This document shows positions 1 to 8,557 of a stretch of DNA of 64,000 bases, one piece after another. The stretch spans positions 620,001 to 684,000 of the forward strand of contig NZ_JBGCCJ010000001.1 of assembly GCF_041262565.1 (NCBI RefSeq). Reading direction: 5' to 3'. The first letter of the stretch is position 1, and the number at the start of each line of letters is the position of its first letter. Position numbers and translations under genes: made by a program. The notes beneath the pieces are model-generated. The model saw only the letters and a list, made by a program, of their open reading frames with translations, did no database searches and had not been told where the DNA came from. Source of the DNA: Leifsonia sp. EB41. GTDB lineage: Bacteria > Actinomycetota > Actinomycetes > Actinomycetales > Microbacteriaceae.

Positions 1-647
1 ACGAGGATGCGGTTGGTCGCGTCGCGCAGCTCGGAGTGCACGAGCGAGTGCCGGCGGATCTCGCTGGTCAGCTTGCTCGCGTAGGAGTCGGCTCCCACCG
101 CCGTGACGACCGCGTAGCCGGTGCCGGTGGCGACGTGCGAGCCGGAGAGGAGCTGGGCGCCCTCGTCCTTGAACACGGGATCGGACTCCCCCGTCAGCAG
201 CGACTCGTCCAGGGAGAGCCCCGTGCTCTCGGCCACCACCGCGTCGGCCGGGATCTGGTCGCCTGGTCGCAGCACCAAAAGGTCGTCGAGCACGACGTCC
301 TCCAGTGCGATCGCGACGACCTCGCCATCGCGGCGGACCCGGCTCTCCGGCGCCGCCAGCAGCGCCGCGCGGTCGAGCACGCGCTTGGCCCGCACCTCCT
401 GCACGATGCCGATGAGGGCGTTGACGACGACGACCCCGTAGAAGAAGCCGTCGCGGAGGTCGCCGAGCAGCAGCACCGCGATGAAGCAGCCGGTGAGGAT
501 GCCGTTGAACAGCGTGAAGATGTTCTCGCGCAGGATGTCGGTGATCGACCGCGACCCCGGCTGGCGCTGGAGGTTCGCCCTGCCGTCCGCGTGGCGCTCC
601 GCCACCTGCGCGGCGCTCAGGCCTTCCCTGGTCTGCGCGTCGAGCAT
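1..647 (-). CDS. HAD-IC family P-type cation ATPase, N-terminal part (gene runs off the window)
   Basis: Integral membrane P-type ATPase that would move a cation using ATP; the ion cannot be told from this part. The 215 residues present start at ATG 645-647 behind a strong AGGAGGGGGAAGG site. They show a cytoplasmic N-terminus, a hydrophobic hairpin at about residues 42-82 and the actuator-domain signature DESLLTGES at residues 147-155. The phosphorylation (DKTG) and nucleotide-binding domains lie beyond position 1. It is the last visible gene of a minus-strand run dut, DUF3710, DUF3159, ATPase, only 27 bp after the DUF3159 stop, so co-transcription is likely. It is not KdpB, which is at 45902. 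Family firm, substrate unknown. Confidence 0.88.
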   Translation of the reverse strand, partial: MLDAQTREGLSAAQVAERHADGRANLQRQPGSRSITDILRENIFTLFNGILTGCFIAVLLLGDLRDGFFYGVVVVNALIGIVQEVRAKRVLDRAALLAAPESRVRRDGEVVAIALEDVVLDDLLVLRPGDQIPADAVVAESTGLSLDESLLTGESDPVFKDEGAQLLSGSHVATGTGYAVVTAVGADSYASKLTSEIRRHSLVHSELRDATNRIL

Positions 648-674
648 CCTTCCCCCTCCTGGACGGTCCTGCGC

Positions 675-1487
675 CTAACCGGCGCTGTTGCCTTGCGGCT
701 TCGGCGACTGGGGCTTCTGGGGCTGCGGCTTCTGCGGGAACTGCCCCTTCACCACGAACCAGGTGATCAGCAGCAGCGGAGCATAGAGCGGGACGCCCAT
801 CAGCAGCTTGGTGAGGGCGAGCGCGCTGGTGGCCGCGTCGGTGTGCGCCAGGTAGAGCGGCACCTGCACGAGCAGCCGCGCGGCGAAGAGCAGGAACCAG
901 AGGAAGGTCAGAGCCTGCATGACGCGGAACTTCGACTTCACCCAGCGCCAGGCGAGCCCGTCGCCCATCAGGTAGCCGGCCGCGAGGCCGATCAGCGGCC
1001 AGCGCACCAGGATCGAGATCAGGAGGGCGGCGGCGTAGGCGGCGTTCGTCCAGATCCCGAGGAGGAAGTTGTCCTCGCCGCGCCCGGTGATGAGCGCCAG
1101 GATCGCCGAGATCCCGACGCCGATCAGACCGGCGAGGGCCTGCGTGACGGGCGTCTTGCCGACGATGCGCACCACGGTGAACACGGCCGCGACCGCGACG
1201 GAGACGCCGATCGACAGCGGGACGTTCTGCGTGAACGTGAAGAGGATGAGGAAGACCAGTCCGGGAAGTATGGTCTCCAGCAGGCCGCGGACGCCGCCGA
1301 GGGCCGCCATCAGAGCGGTGCCGGTCGGCGTCTCGCCGTCCACGAGCTGGCCCATGCCCGAGTTGCGCGCGGCCTTCGCCAAGCTCTCGCCGAGCGTGGA
1401 GGCGACCGGGTCGCGCTCCTCGTCGCCGGGCTGCGCGCCGGGCTCCGGCTCGTGGTGCTGGTCGGTCACGTCACGGCCACCGCTCAC
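675..1487 (-). CDS. DUF3159 family membrane protein
   Basis: Actinobacterial multi-pass membrane protein of unknown function, 270 aa. A charged hydrophilic N-terminus of about 65 residues is followed by five or six hydrophobic segments (roughly residues 68-95, 98-120, 125-140, 145-165, 190-215, 225-247) and a C-terminal tail made of repeated Gln-Lys-Pro units. It starts with GTG at 1487, overlapping the DUF3710 stop by four bases (GTGA), so translation is coupled to the upstream gene. DUF3159 is regularly found beside DUF3710 and dut in actinobacteria, as here. No catalytic residues are recognisable. The family call rests on sequence resemblance and neighbourhood. Confidence 0.85.
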   Translation of the reverse strand: MSGGRDVTDQHHEPEPGAQPGDEERDPVASTLGESLAKAARNSGMGQLVDGETPTGTALMAALGGVRGLLETILPGLVFLILFTFTQNVPLSIGVSVAVAAVFTVVRIVGKTPVTQALAGLIGVGISAILALITGRGEDNFLLGIWTNAAYAAALLISILVRWPLIGLAAGYLMGDGLAWRWVKSKFRVMQALTFLWFLLFAARLLVQVPLYLAHTDAATSALALTKLLMGVPLYAPLLLITWFVVKGQFPQKPQPQKPQSPKPQGNSAG

Positions 1488-2122
1488 AGCGAGCTGTATC
1501 CGCTGTCGCCGGTGCTCGGCGCCGACGGCATGCGCAGCGGGATGAGGTCGCGCGGCGGCATCGGGGTGTTGCCGCGCACGACGACGATGCTGCGGAAGAG
1601 GTCCTCGACCAAGGCCGCGGCCTCCGGCTTCACGGCCGCGTCGCCGGCGATCACGCCGCGCAGGAACCAGCGCGGGCCGTCGACGCCGACGAAGCGTGCG
1701 ACCCGGGTCTCCCCCGGCGCGCCCTGCGGCGGGGCGACGGGGATCTCGGCCACCAGCTCGGGGCCGAAGACGCCGTCGCGCTCACTCACGCGGCCGCCCT
1801 GGCGCTGCACCTGCTCGGCGATCTGGCCGCGGATCTCGTTCCACAGGCCGGTGCTGCGCGGAGCCGCGAACGGCTGCACCTGCAGCGTCGAGTTCGCGTA
1901 GTCGAGCCCGACCGCGACGACGCGCTGCGACTCCTCCTCGACCTCCAGGCGGAGGTGGAGGCCCTCGCGCGGCAGGATCTTCACGCCGCCGAGGTCGACG
2001 TAGGGACGGACCGGGTTCGCCTCGCTCTCGTCGAGGGGACCCTCCGTCTCCCGATCCTCCGGTGCGGACTTGTCCACGTCCTGTGGCTCGGCCTCGCCGG
2101 GGGTGTCGATGCTGTCGGTCAA
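1484..2122 (-). CDS. DUF3710 domain-containing protein
   Basis: Soluble protein of unknown function, 212 aa, the family that follows dut in mycobacteria (Rv2696c) and other actinobacteria. About 50 acidic N-terminal residues precede the conserved domain (from VRPYVDLGGVKI). The start is a TTG at 2122: AGGAG lies just upstream and the TTG overlaps the dut stop codon by four bases (TTGA). The reading frame stays open further upstream, but that part only mirrors dut, so a longer protein is rejected. It overlaps the next gene, DUF3159, by four bases, giving a tightly coupled dut-DUF3710-DUF3159 operon. Confidence 0.88.
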   Translation of the reverse strand: MTDSIDTPGEAEPQDVDKSAPEDRETEGPLDESEANPVRPYVDLGGVKILPREGLHLRLEVEEESQRVVAVGLDYANSTLQVQPFAAPRSTGLWNEIRGQIAEQVQRQGGRVSERDGVFGPELVAEIPVAPPQGAPGETRVARFVGVDGPRWFLRGVIAGDAAVKPEAAALVEDLFRSIVVVRGNTPMPPRDLIPLRMPSAPSTGDSGYSSL

Positions 2123-2577
2123 GCGTGTTCTCCTGCCTGCGTGACGGTGTAGCCGGACGAGCCGAAGCCCGCGGTGCCGCGGTGGCTGTCCGGGAGGGCG
2201 TCGACGGGGATGAACCGGGCCTGCGCGACCGGCATGACGATCAACTGCGCGATCCTGTCGCCGACGCCGATATCGTACGGCATCGACCTGTCCGTGTTCA
2301 GGACGGTCACCTTGATCTCGCCGCGGTAGCCCGCGTCGACGGTGCCCGGCGCGTTGACGATGGTGATGCCGTGGCGCATGGCCAGGCCGCTGCGCGGCAC
2401 GACGAAGCCGAGGTAGCCCTCCGGCAACGCGATCGAGACGCCCGTCGGGACGGTGTGCCGTTCGCCCGGACCCAGCGTCACGGGCTCCGCCGCGCACAGG
2501 TCCGCGCCTGCGTCACCGGGGTGGGCGTACACGGGGATGCGGTCGGCGACGATCGGGACGTCCACGGTTTCTGTCAC
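2119..2577 (-). CDS. dut: deoxyuridine 5'-triphosphate nucleotidohydrolase (dUTPase)
   Basis: Hydrolyses dUTP to dUMP and pyrophosphate, keeping uracil out of DNA and feeding ThyA. All five motifs of the trimeric dUTPase family are visible: GDAGADL, PRSGLA, GTVDAGYRGEIKV, GDRIAQLIV and the C-terminal glycine-rich RGTAGFGSSG arm. From GTG 2577 the protein is 152 aa, normal for the family. I chose this GTG because a -10 hexamer TACCCT (2584-2589, minus strand) sits six bases upstream, as for a leaderless transcript; a GTG at 2595 in the same frame would add six residues. First gene of a minus-strand operon, divergent from DUF3093. Confidence 0.95.
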   Translation of the reverse strand: MTETVDVPIVADRIPVYAHPGDAGADLCAAEPVTLGPGERHTVPTGVSIALPEGYLGFVVPRSGLAMRHGITIVNAPGTVDAGYRGEIKVTVLNTDRSMPYDIGVGDRIAQLIVMPVAQARFIPVDALPDSHRGTAGFGSSGYTVTQAGEHA

Positions 2578-2616
2578 GTGTCGAGGGTAGTGCACGAAGG
2601 ATGATCGAATAGTCCT

Positions 2617-3063
2617 ATGGACCTCTACCGCGAACGGCTCTGGGCGACCCCCTGGCTCTTCATCTCCACCATCCTCGTCGTGCCCGCCGTGATGCTCGTC
2701 TTCGCCCCGATCAACTTCCCCGTCGGCGTCGTGCTGGCGATCGTCTTCTACGCCGCGATCGTGATCGCGCTGCTCGCCTCCGCCCCCGTGATCCGGGTGA
2801 CATCGGCCGAGTTCACCGCGGGGAACGCGAAGATCCCGCTGGAGTTCATCGGTGAGCCGAAGGCGTTCACCGGCGAGGAGGCGACGATGGAGCGCGGGCA
2901 GCGGCTGGACGCCCGCGCCTGGCTGCTCATCCGCGGCTGGATCAAGCCGGTCGTGAAGGTGCCGCTGCTCGATGTGGACGACCCCGCGCCCTACTGGCTG
3001 ATCTCGACAAGAAACCCGGACCAGCTGGTCCGGGTTCTCGATGAGGCCCGACGTCCCCTGTAG
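2617..3063 (+). CDS. DUF3093 domain-containing membrane protein
   Basis: Small protein of 148 aa with two transmembrane segments (about residues 14-34 and 37-57) followed by a soluble domain of about 90 residues; function unknown. Homologues lie divergently beside dut in mycobacteria (Rv2698) and most actinobacteria, the arrangement seen here with 39 bp between the starts. The ATG at 2617 has no clear ribosome binding site, so the transcript may be leaderless. The gene ends 44 bp before the stop codon of the convergent DUF4193 gene. Confidence 0.87.
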   Translation: MDLYRERLWATPWLFISTILVVPAVMLVFAPINFPVGVVLAIVFYAAIVIALLASAPVIRVTSAEFTAGNAKIPLEFIGEPKAFTGEEATMERGQRLDARAWLLIRGWIKPVVKVPLLDVDDPAPYWLISTRNPDQLVRVLDEARRPL

Positions 3064-3107
3064 TCCGGTGAGGGGCTACCAGGCGTTGTGGCGATGCGGT
3101 GCGCTGC

Positions 3108-3401
3108 TTACGCGGCGCACTCCATGCAGATCGGTCCGAGCTTCGTCTCGTGGTCGATCTGCGAGCGGTGCTTCACCAGGAAGCAGCTCACACAGGTGAA
3201 CTCGTCCGCCTGGGGAGGCAGCACCACGACGTCGAGGTCGAGGTCCGACAGGTCGGCGCCGGGGAGCTCGTAGCCGCCCGGGTTGTCGGCGTCTTCGACG
3301 TCGACGACACCAGACATCTTGTCCGGAACTCGCTCCTTGAGGGCCTCGATCGACTCGGAGTCGTCCTCGGTCTTCCGCGGTGCGTCGTAATCCGTTGCCA
3401 T
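3108..3401 (-). CDS. DUF4193 domain-containing protein, probable zinc binder
   Basis: Acidic protein of 97 aa found near dut and sigA in actinobacteria (Rv2699c). It begins MATDYDAPRKTEDD, typical of the family, has an Asp-rich middle, and ends with two Cys pairs (CVSC and CMEC, about 30 residues apart) that probably bind zinc. I chose the ATG at 3401 by family convention; an ATG at 3407 would add two residues. Function unknown; nucleic-acid or RNA-polymerase binding is often suspected for such small Cys4 proteins, but nothing here shows it. Divergent from sepH. Confidence 0.87.
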   Translation of the reverse strand: MATDYDAPRKTEDDSESIEALKERVPDKMSGVVDVEDADNPGGYELPGADLSDLDLDVVVLPPQADEFTCVSCFLVKHRSQIDHETKLGPICMECAA

Positions 3402-3606
3402 GCCCATCCACTTCTCGTCGTAACGGCCGATTCTCGCAATCGGCGGCCATAGTTTGCATCAATCGCCTGCGAATAGCAAAACCGCGCAGGAGCCTCTCAG
3501 CGTTTGCTCGGTGTTCAACTTCCGGCACGCCCGCGGTATTCCCCGGAAGTCCCCCATTCCCGTGGCATTCTGGGCCGGAACGAACGCGAGCTCGGAAGGC
3601 ATCACA
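3402..3606. promoter_or_regulatory. divergent DUF4193/sepH intergenic region
   Basis: This stretch is less GC-rich than its surroundings and must hold both promoters. It contains two short palindromes: a seven-base stem at 3426-3444 (GCCGATT, loop CTCGC, AATCGGC) and an eight-base stem ACTTCCGG/CCGGAAGT at about 3519-3552. sepH has a GGAAGG ribosome binding site just before its ATG. I could not assign -10 boxes with confidence. Confidence 0.4.
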
Positions 3607-4770
3607 ATGCAGGATTTGAAGGTCATCGGGGTCGAGAACGGTGCCATCGTCGCCGTCGGCGACGACGGTGAACGCTTCCGCATCGCCGTCGACGACACGC
3701 TTCAGTCGAAGATCCGGCAGGTGCGGCAGCAGGTCTCCGCCGAAGTCCCCAAACTGTCACCGCGCGAGATCCAGGCGCACATCCGCTCCGGCATGTCTGC
3801 CGACGATGTCGCCGCGGTCACGGGCGCGCCCCTGGACTATGTCCAGCGCTTCGAGGGACCCATCGTGGCCGAGCGCGAGCACGTCGTCGCGAGCGCCCTC
3901 AGCGTCCCGGTCCGCACCGCCGCCGAGGTCGACCCGCTGGGCGACCCCGACACGTTCGGCTCCGTCATCCGCGACCGCCTCGCCTCGCTGGGCGTCGCCG
4001 GCGAGCGCTGGGCGAGCTGGAAGGACGTCGAGGCCGGCTGGATCGTGAAGCTCGAGTTCACCGCGGACGAGATCGACCACGACGCCCGCTGGAGCTACGA
4101 CCTCCGCAAGCACGCGCTCGCCCCGCTCAACTCGGAGGCCACCACGCTCTCCCAGGCCGGCGAGCTGCGCGGCGGCGCCCTCATCCCGCGCCTGCGCGCC
4201 GTCCTCCCGAACGAGGGCGAGCCGGACAGCTCCCGCTTCGACAGCGGGGCGTTCACCTTCCCCGCCCCCGGCGTCGACCTGCTCGGCCCGGAGGTCACCC
4301 AGCCGATCGAGCCGCTGGAGCAGCACGCTCCCGGCCGCGCCAACAACTCCATCGCGATCTCCGCGATCAAGCGCGCGGACGAGACGCCGCGCGACCTGCA
4401 CCAGACCGCCGACCTCCTGGAGGCGCTGCGCCGCCGCCGCGGGGAGCGCGAGGCCGCAGGCTACGACGAGCCGGCACCGCAGACCGACCGCGGCGACCGG
4501 ACCGGCCGCCACGAGCAGGTCGAACAGCCGACGCTCCTCGACCCGATCACGCCGTTCCGGGTCGTCGAGGAGTCGATCACCGTGATCGAGGAGTTCGGCC
4601 CGCCGCCCGCGGCGCCCGCCTCCGGCACGTCGACGCCTCCCCCGCCCGCGCCGCTGTCCTCCACGCAGGAGCAGACGCCGGTCGCGTCGGGCCGCCGCAA
4701 GGGACGCGCCGCGATGCCGAGCTGGGACGAGATCGTCTTCGGCGCGCGCACGGACGACGACCTGGCCTGA
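3607..4770 (+). CDS. sepH: septation protein SepH
   Basis: Actinobacterial cell-division protein; in Streptomyces and Mycobacterium SepH binds FtsZ and promotes filament assembly. The 387-aa product has the conserved N-terminal DUF3071 domain (about residues 1-100) with a helix-turn-helix-like segment around residues 55-80 (PREIQAHIRSGMSADDVA) and the family signature RFEGPIVAERE. The rest is a long, poorly conserved, Pro/Glu-rich region ending in the basic stretch GRRKGRAAMPSWDEIVFG, also typical. The start is ATG 3607, preceded by GGAAGG; upstream codons in the same frame are not conserved. Monocistronic by position. Confidence 0.92.
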   Translation: MQDLKVIGVENGAIVAVGDDGERFRIAVDDTLQSKIRQVRQQVSAEVPKLSPREIQAHIRSGMSADDVAAVTGAPLDYVQRFEGPIVAEREHVVASALSVPVRTAAEVDPLGDPDTFGSVIRDRLASLGVAGERWASWKDVEAGWIVKLEFTADEIDHDARWSYDLRKHALAPLNSEATTLSQAGELRGGALIPRLRAVLPNEGEPDSSRFDSGAFTFPAPGVDLLGPEVTQPIEPLEQHAPGRANNSIAISAIKRADETPRDLHQTADLLEALRRRRGEREAAGYDEPAPQTDRGDRTGRHEQVEQPTLLDPITPFRVVEESITVIEEFGPPPAAPASGTSTPPPPAPLSSTQEQTPVASGRRKGRAAMPSWDEIVFGARTDDDLA

Positions 4771-4788
4771 GCGCCTGCCTCCAGAGGT

Positions 4789-5922
4789 CTAGCCGGCTGC
4801 GCCGAACCGCAGCAGCGGCACGCGCGTCTCCTCGACCGTGAGCGAGCCGTGCTGCCCGATCATGCTGCGTCCGGTTCGCTGCGGGTCGCGCGAGTCGTAG
4901 TAGGCGATGCGCTTCCTGGCTGCGACGAGCACGTCGCCGATGCGCGGCGCGACCTCCGGCGCGACGGACGGGCCGAACCAGCCCGCCTCGATCGCCTCGG
5001 CGCGGGTCGCGACCCACGAGCGGCCGCCCTCCACCTCCTGCCAACGCGCAGCCACGGCGTCCGCGGGCGCGCCCTCCTCTGTATAGAGGTGCAGCAGCCG
5101 CGGCTCGCCCGCGACCTCCGCGACGCCCTCCAGCAGCTCGGGGGCGGTGTCGTAGAGCACATGCCCGCTCTCGGGGATGTCGACGATGCCGTGGTCGGCG
5201 GTGACCAGCACACCCTGGCCAGGGCTGAGGGAGGCGGCAAGCCCGGCGACAAGCGCGTCCAGGGTCTCCAACTCGGCCGTCCAGCGCGGCGACTCCCAGC
5301 CGCGCGCGTGGGCGACCTGGTCGAGCTCGGCGACGTAGAGATAGGTGAGCGCGGGACCGGGCGTCCGGAGCACCTCCCGCGCGGCGTCGAAGCGGTCGGC
5401 CATCGTGCGGCCGCCGATGAACTCCGCCCCGCGGAGCACAGCGTGGGTGAAGCCGGAGTCCGCGTACGCGGGGACGCCGAGCGCGTACGAGGCGACGCCG
5501 TCGGCAGCCGCACGCTCGAAGACCGTCTCGACGCGCTGCCAGGTGGCCGGGTCCATCCGGTCGTCCCAGCCGTTGAGCTGGTTGGTCAGCCGGCCCGCGT
5601 CGTCCCGGACGCGGTAGCCGACCAGGCCGTGCTCCCCCGGCGTCGTGCCGGTCGTCAGCGTCGCCAGAGCGGCGGCCGTCGTGGTCGGGAAGCCGGCGTC
5701 GATCGTCGTGGTCTTCCCGAGCCGGGAGGCCAGGGTCCTGGCGTGCCCCTCGCGCGCCCGCAGCGCCGCGGCGCCGAGGCCGTCGACGACCACGACGACG
5801 ACATGCTGCAGCGGAGGCAGCCCGAGGTCGTTGCCCTCCCCGCGCAGCGCCCCCAGGGAACTCGGCATTACCGTGGCGAGGCTCGCTCGGGTGGTGAACG
5901 CGGCCGGTAGCATGGGGGGCAT
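4789..5922 (-). CDS. alkaline phosphatase family protein (nucleotide pyrophosphatase/phosphodiesterase type)
   Basis: Metal-dependent phosphoester hydrolase of the alkaline phosphatase superfamily, 377 aa; substrate unknown. The N-terminal part has the metal and nucleophile pattern of type I phosphodiesterases: [10 protein letters not shown] near residue 40 and [19 protein letters not shown], whose threonine is the expected nucleophile. Further metal ligands are in [10 protein letters not shown] and near the C-terminal GQHGSL. No signal peptide is evident. I chose ATG 5922 because a -10-like CAGACT lies seven bases upstream; ATG 5913 is an in-frame alternative. Convergent with sepH and divergent from parC with about 79 bp between the starts, a position common in actinobacteria. 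Confidence 0.83.
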   Translation of the reverse strand: MPPMLPAAFTTRASLATVMPSSLGALRGEGNDLGLPPLQHVVVVVVDGLGAAALRAREGHARTLASRLGKTTTIDAGFPTTTAAALATLTTGTTPGEHGLVGYRVRDDAGRLTNQLNGWDDRMDPATWQRVETVFERAAADGVASYALGVPAYADSGFTHAVLRGAEFIGGRTMADRFDAAREVLRTPGPALTYLYVAELDQVAHARGWESPRWTAELETLDALVAGLAASLSPGQGVLVTADHGIVDIPESGHVLYDTAPELLEGVAEVAGEPRLLHLYTEEGAPADAVAARWQEVEGGRSWVATRAEAIEAGWFGPSVAPEVAPRIGDVLVAARKRIAYYDSRDPQRTGRSMIGQHGSLTVEETRVPLLRFGAAG

Positions 5923-6001
5923 CCGGCCCAGTCTGTCACAGCTGGACGGACGGGAGCCGTCGAACCCCGCGCCTCCTGCCGCCCCACCACCGAATGCACG
6001 A

Positions 6002-8476
6002 ATGACACCAGCAGACGACCAGGCCCCGACCACCGAACGCATCGAAGACGTCGACGTCACGACCGAGATGCAGGGCTCGTTCCTGGAGTACGCGTACTCC
6101 GTCATCTACTCGCGGGCGCTCCCCGACGCCCGCGACGGCCTGAAGCCTGTGCAGCGGCGCATCCTCTACATGATGACCGAGATGGGCCTGCGCCCGGACC
6201 GCGGTCACGTCAAGTCGGCGCGCGTCACCGGCGAGGTGATGGGAAAGCTGCACCCGCACGGCGACAGCGCCATCTACGACGCGCTCGTGCGTATGGCGCA
6301 GGACTTCACCCTGCGCGTCCCGCTGGTCGACGGCCACGGCAACTTCGGCTCGCTGGACGACGGCCCCGCCGCGGCCCGGTACACGGAGGCGCGCCTCGCC
6401 GCCGCCGCGCTCGCGCTGACCGAGGACCTCGACGAGGACGTCGTCGACTTCGTCCCCAACTACGACAACCAGCTCCTGCAGCCCGACGTGCTGCCCGCCG
6501 CGTTCCCGAACCTCCTGGTCAACGGCGCCAGCGGCATCGCGGTCGGCATGGCCACCAACATGGCCCCGCACAACCTGGTGGAGGTCGTCGGCGCCGCCCG
6601 TCACCTGCTGGCCAACCCGGAGGCCACGCTCGACGAGCTGATGGACTACGTGCCGGGCCCCGACCTCCCGAGCGGCGGCACCATCGCCGGCCTCTCCGGT
6701 GTGCGCGACGCCTATGCGACCGGCCGCGGCAGCTTCAAGATGCGCGCCAAGGTGGGCGTCGAGGCGATCACCGCGCGCAAGAGCGGCCTCGTCGTCACCG
6801 AGCTGCCCTACGGGGTCGGCCCGGAGCGCGTGATCGAGAAGATCAAGGACGGCGTCAACGCGAAGAAGCTGAACGGCATCTCCGACGTCACCGACCTCTC
6901 CGACCGCCAGCACGGCCTCCGGCTCGTCATCGGCATCAAGACCGGCTTCAGCCCGGACGCCGTTCTGGAGCAGCTCTACCGGCACACGCCGCTGGAGGAG
7001 GGCTTCTCGATCAACAACGTCGCCCTCGTCGCGGGCGGCCCGCAGACCCTCGGGCTGCGCGAGCTGCTGCGGGTCTACATCGACCACCGGATCAGCGTCG
7101 TCACCCGGCGCTCGGAGTTCCGGCTCGCCCGCCGCAAGGAACGCCTCCACCTGGTCGAGGGCCTCCTCGTCGCGATCCTCGACATCGACGAGGTCATCCA
7201 GGTCATCCGCACCTCGGACGACACCGACCAGGCGCGCACGCGGCTGCAGCAGGTGTTCGACCTCAGCACGCTGCAGGCCGACTACATCCTCGAACTGCGG
7301 CTGCGCAGGCTGACGAAGTTCTCCCGCATCGAGCTGGAGACCGAGCGCGACCAGCTGCGGGCGGAGATCGCCGAGCTGGAGGAGCTCCTGGGCAGCCGCG
7401 CGCGCATCGACGCGCTGGTGTCCGACGAGCTGGAGCAGGTCGCGCTGAAGTTCGGCACCCCGCGCCGCACGCTGCTCACCGAGGCCAAGCCGTCGATCGC
7501 GGGCGCGGGCTCGCGCAGCAAGGCGATGACGATACAGCTGGAGGTCGCAGACACCCCGTGCCGCGTCTACCTGTCGACCACCGGCCGCATCCTGCGCGTC
7601 GACGCGGGCGCCGGGGAGGGTGAGGGCCTGGACCGCATCCAGCCGCCGGCCCGCCGCAGCAAGCACGACGCGATCCTGTCGCGTCTCGACACCACCAGCC
7701 GCAGCGAGATCGGCGCCGTCACCGACCGCGGCCGCCTCATCCGGTTCTCCCCCGTCGACCTCCCGGCCGCCCCGCTCAACTCGGTGCAGCTCGGCGCGGG
7801 GGTGAAGGTGGGCGACTACCTCGCGCTGGCCGACCGCAAGGAGCGCGTGCTCGCGATCGTGTCTCTTGACGCTCCGCGTGCGATCGCGCTCGGCACCCGG
7901 CAGGGCGTGGTCAAGCGGGTGACGCCGGGCGACTGGGCGAACAAGCCCGAGTTCGAGGTCATCGCGCTGAAGGCCGGCGACGCGGTCGTCGGCGCAGTCC
8001 AGTCGGCGGACGACGCCGAGCTGATCTTCGTCTCCAGCGACTCCCAACTGTTGCGCTTCTCCGCCGGCTCGGTGCGTCCGCAGGGCCGCGCGGCCGGCGG
8101 CATGGCCGGCATCAACCTGGCCGGCGACGCCCGCGCGGTGTTCTTCGGCGCCGTGGAGGCCGATGAGCGCTCCGAGGCGGTGGTCGTCACCATCGCGGTC
8201 AGCGACCAGACCCTCCCCGGCGCCGACCCCGGCAGCGGCAAGGTCAGCGACTTCGCTGAGTTCCCGGCCAAGGGACGCGCCACCGGCGGCGTCCGCTCGC
8301 AGCGCTTCCTCAAGGGCGAGACCGAGCTCGCGCTCGCGTGGGTCGGCGCCGCTCCCGCCCTGGCCGTCGGCCCCGACGGCAGCGCCCGCATCCTCCCCGA
8401 GGGCGGCGCCCGCCGCGACGGCTCCGGCACCCCCCTCGACATGGTCGTCACCTCCCTCGGCCGCCGCCTCGCCTGA
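6002..8476 (+). CDS. parC: DNA topoisomerase IV subunit A
   Basis: Breaking-rejoining subunit of a type II topoisomerase that decatenates daughter chromosomes with ParE. The 824-aa product shows [19 protein letters not shown], the quinolone-pocket segment [15 protein letters not shown] (residues 84-98) and the catalytic Tyr127 in AARYTEARL. The C-terminal beta-propeller lacks the canonical GyrA-box [19 protein letters not shown] stands where it would be. With parE beside it and sigA nearby, this supports topoisomerase IV over gyrase; gyrA/gyrB are expected elsewhere near oriC. ATG 6002 is the first in-frame start that suits the family; no obvious ribosome binding site. Confidence 0.88.
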   Translation: MTPADDQAPTTERIEDVDVTTEMQGSFLEYAYSVIYSRALPDARDGLKPVQRRILYMMTEMGLRPDRGHVKSARVTGEVMGKLHPHGDSAIYDALVRMAQDFTLRVPLVDGHGNFGSLDDGPAAARYTEARLAAAALALTEDLDEDVVDFVPNYDNQLLQPDVLPAAFPNLLVNGASGIAVGMATNMAPHNLVEVVGAARHLLANPEATLDELMDYVPGPDLPSGGTIAGLSGVRDAYATGRGSFKMRAKVGVEAITARKSGLVVTELPYGVGPERVIEKIKDGVNAKKLNGISDVTDLSDRQHGLRLVIGIKTGFSPDAVLEQLYRHTPLEEGFSINNVALVAGGPQTLGLRELLRVYIDHRISVVTRRSEFRLARRKERLHLVEGLLVAILDIDEVIQVIRTSDDTDQARTRLQQVFDLSTLQADYILELRLRRLTKFSRIELETERDQLRAEIAELEELLGSRARIDALVSDELEQVALKFGTPRRTLLTEAKPSIAGAGSRSKAMTIQLEVADTPCRVYLSTTGRILRVDAGAGEGEGLDRIQPPARRSKHDAILSRLDTTSRSEIGAVTDRGRLIRFSPVDLPAAPLNSVQLGAGVKVGDYLALADRKERVLAIVSLDAPRAIALGTRQGVVKRVTPGDWANKPEFEVIALKAGDAVVGAVQSADDAELIFVSSDSQLLRFSAGSVRPQGRAAGGMAGINLAGDARAVFFGAVEADERSEAVVVTIAVSDQTLPGADPGSGKVSDFAEFPAKGRATGGVRSQRFLKGETELALAWVGAAPALAVGPDGSARILPEGGARRDGSGTPLDMVVTSLGRRLA

Positions 8477-8485
8477 CCCACGTCC

Positions 8486-8544
8486 CAGAGGGGACGCAAC
8501 ACGCCGTTTCGAAGTCGTCGAAACGGCGTGTTGCGTCCCCTCTG
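8486..8544. terminator. 59-bp perfect palindrome between convergent parC and parE
   Basis: Two perfectly complementary 27-base arms (8486-8512 and 8518-8544) flank a five-base loop AGTCG. The outer end reads CAGAGGGGACGC and its complement. It lies nine bases after the parC stop and 13 bases before the parE stop, so it can act as a bidirectional terminator, although neither side has a U-tract of more than a few bases. Confidence 0.8.
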
Positions 8545-8557
8545 AGCGATGCCGACG

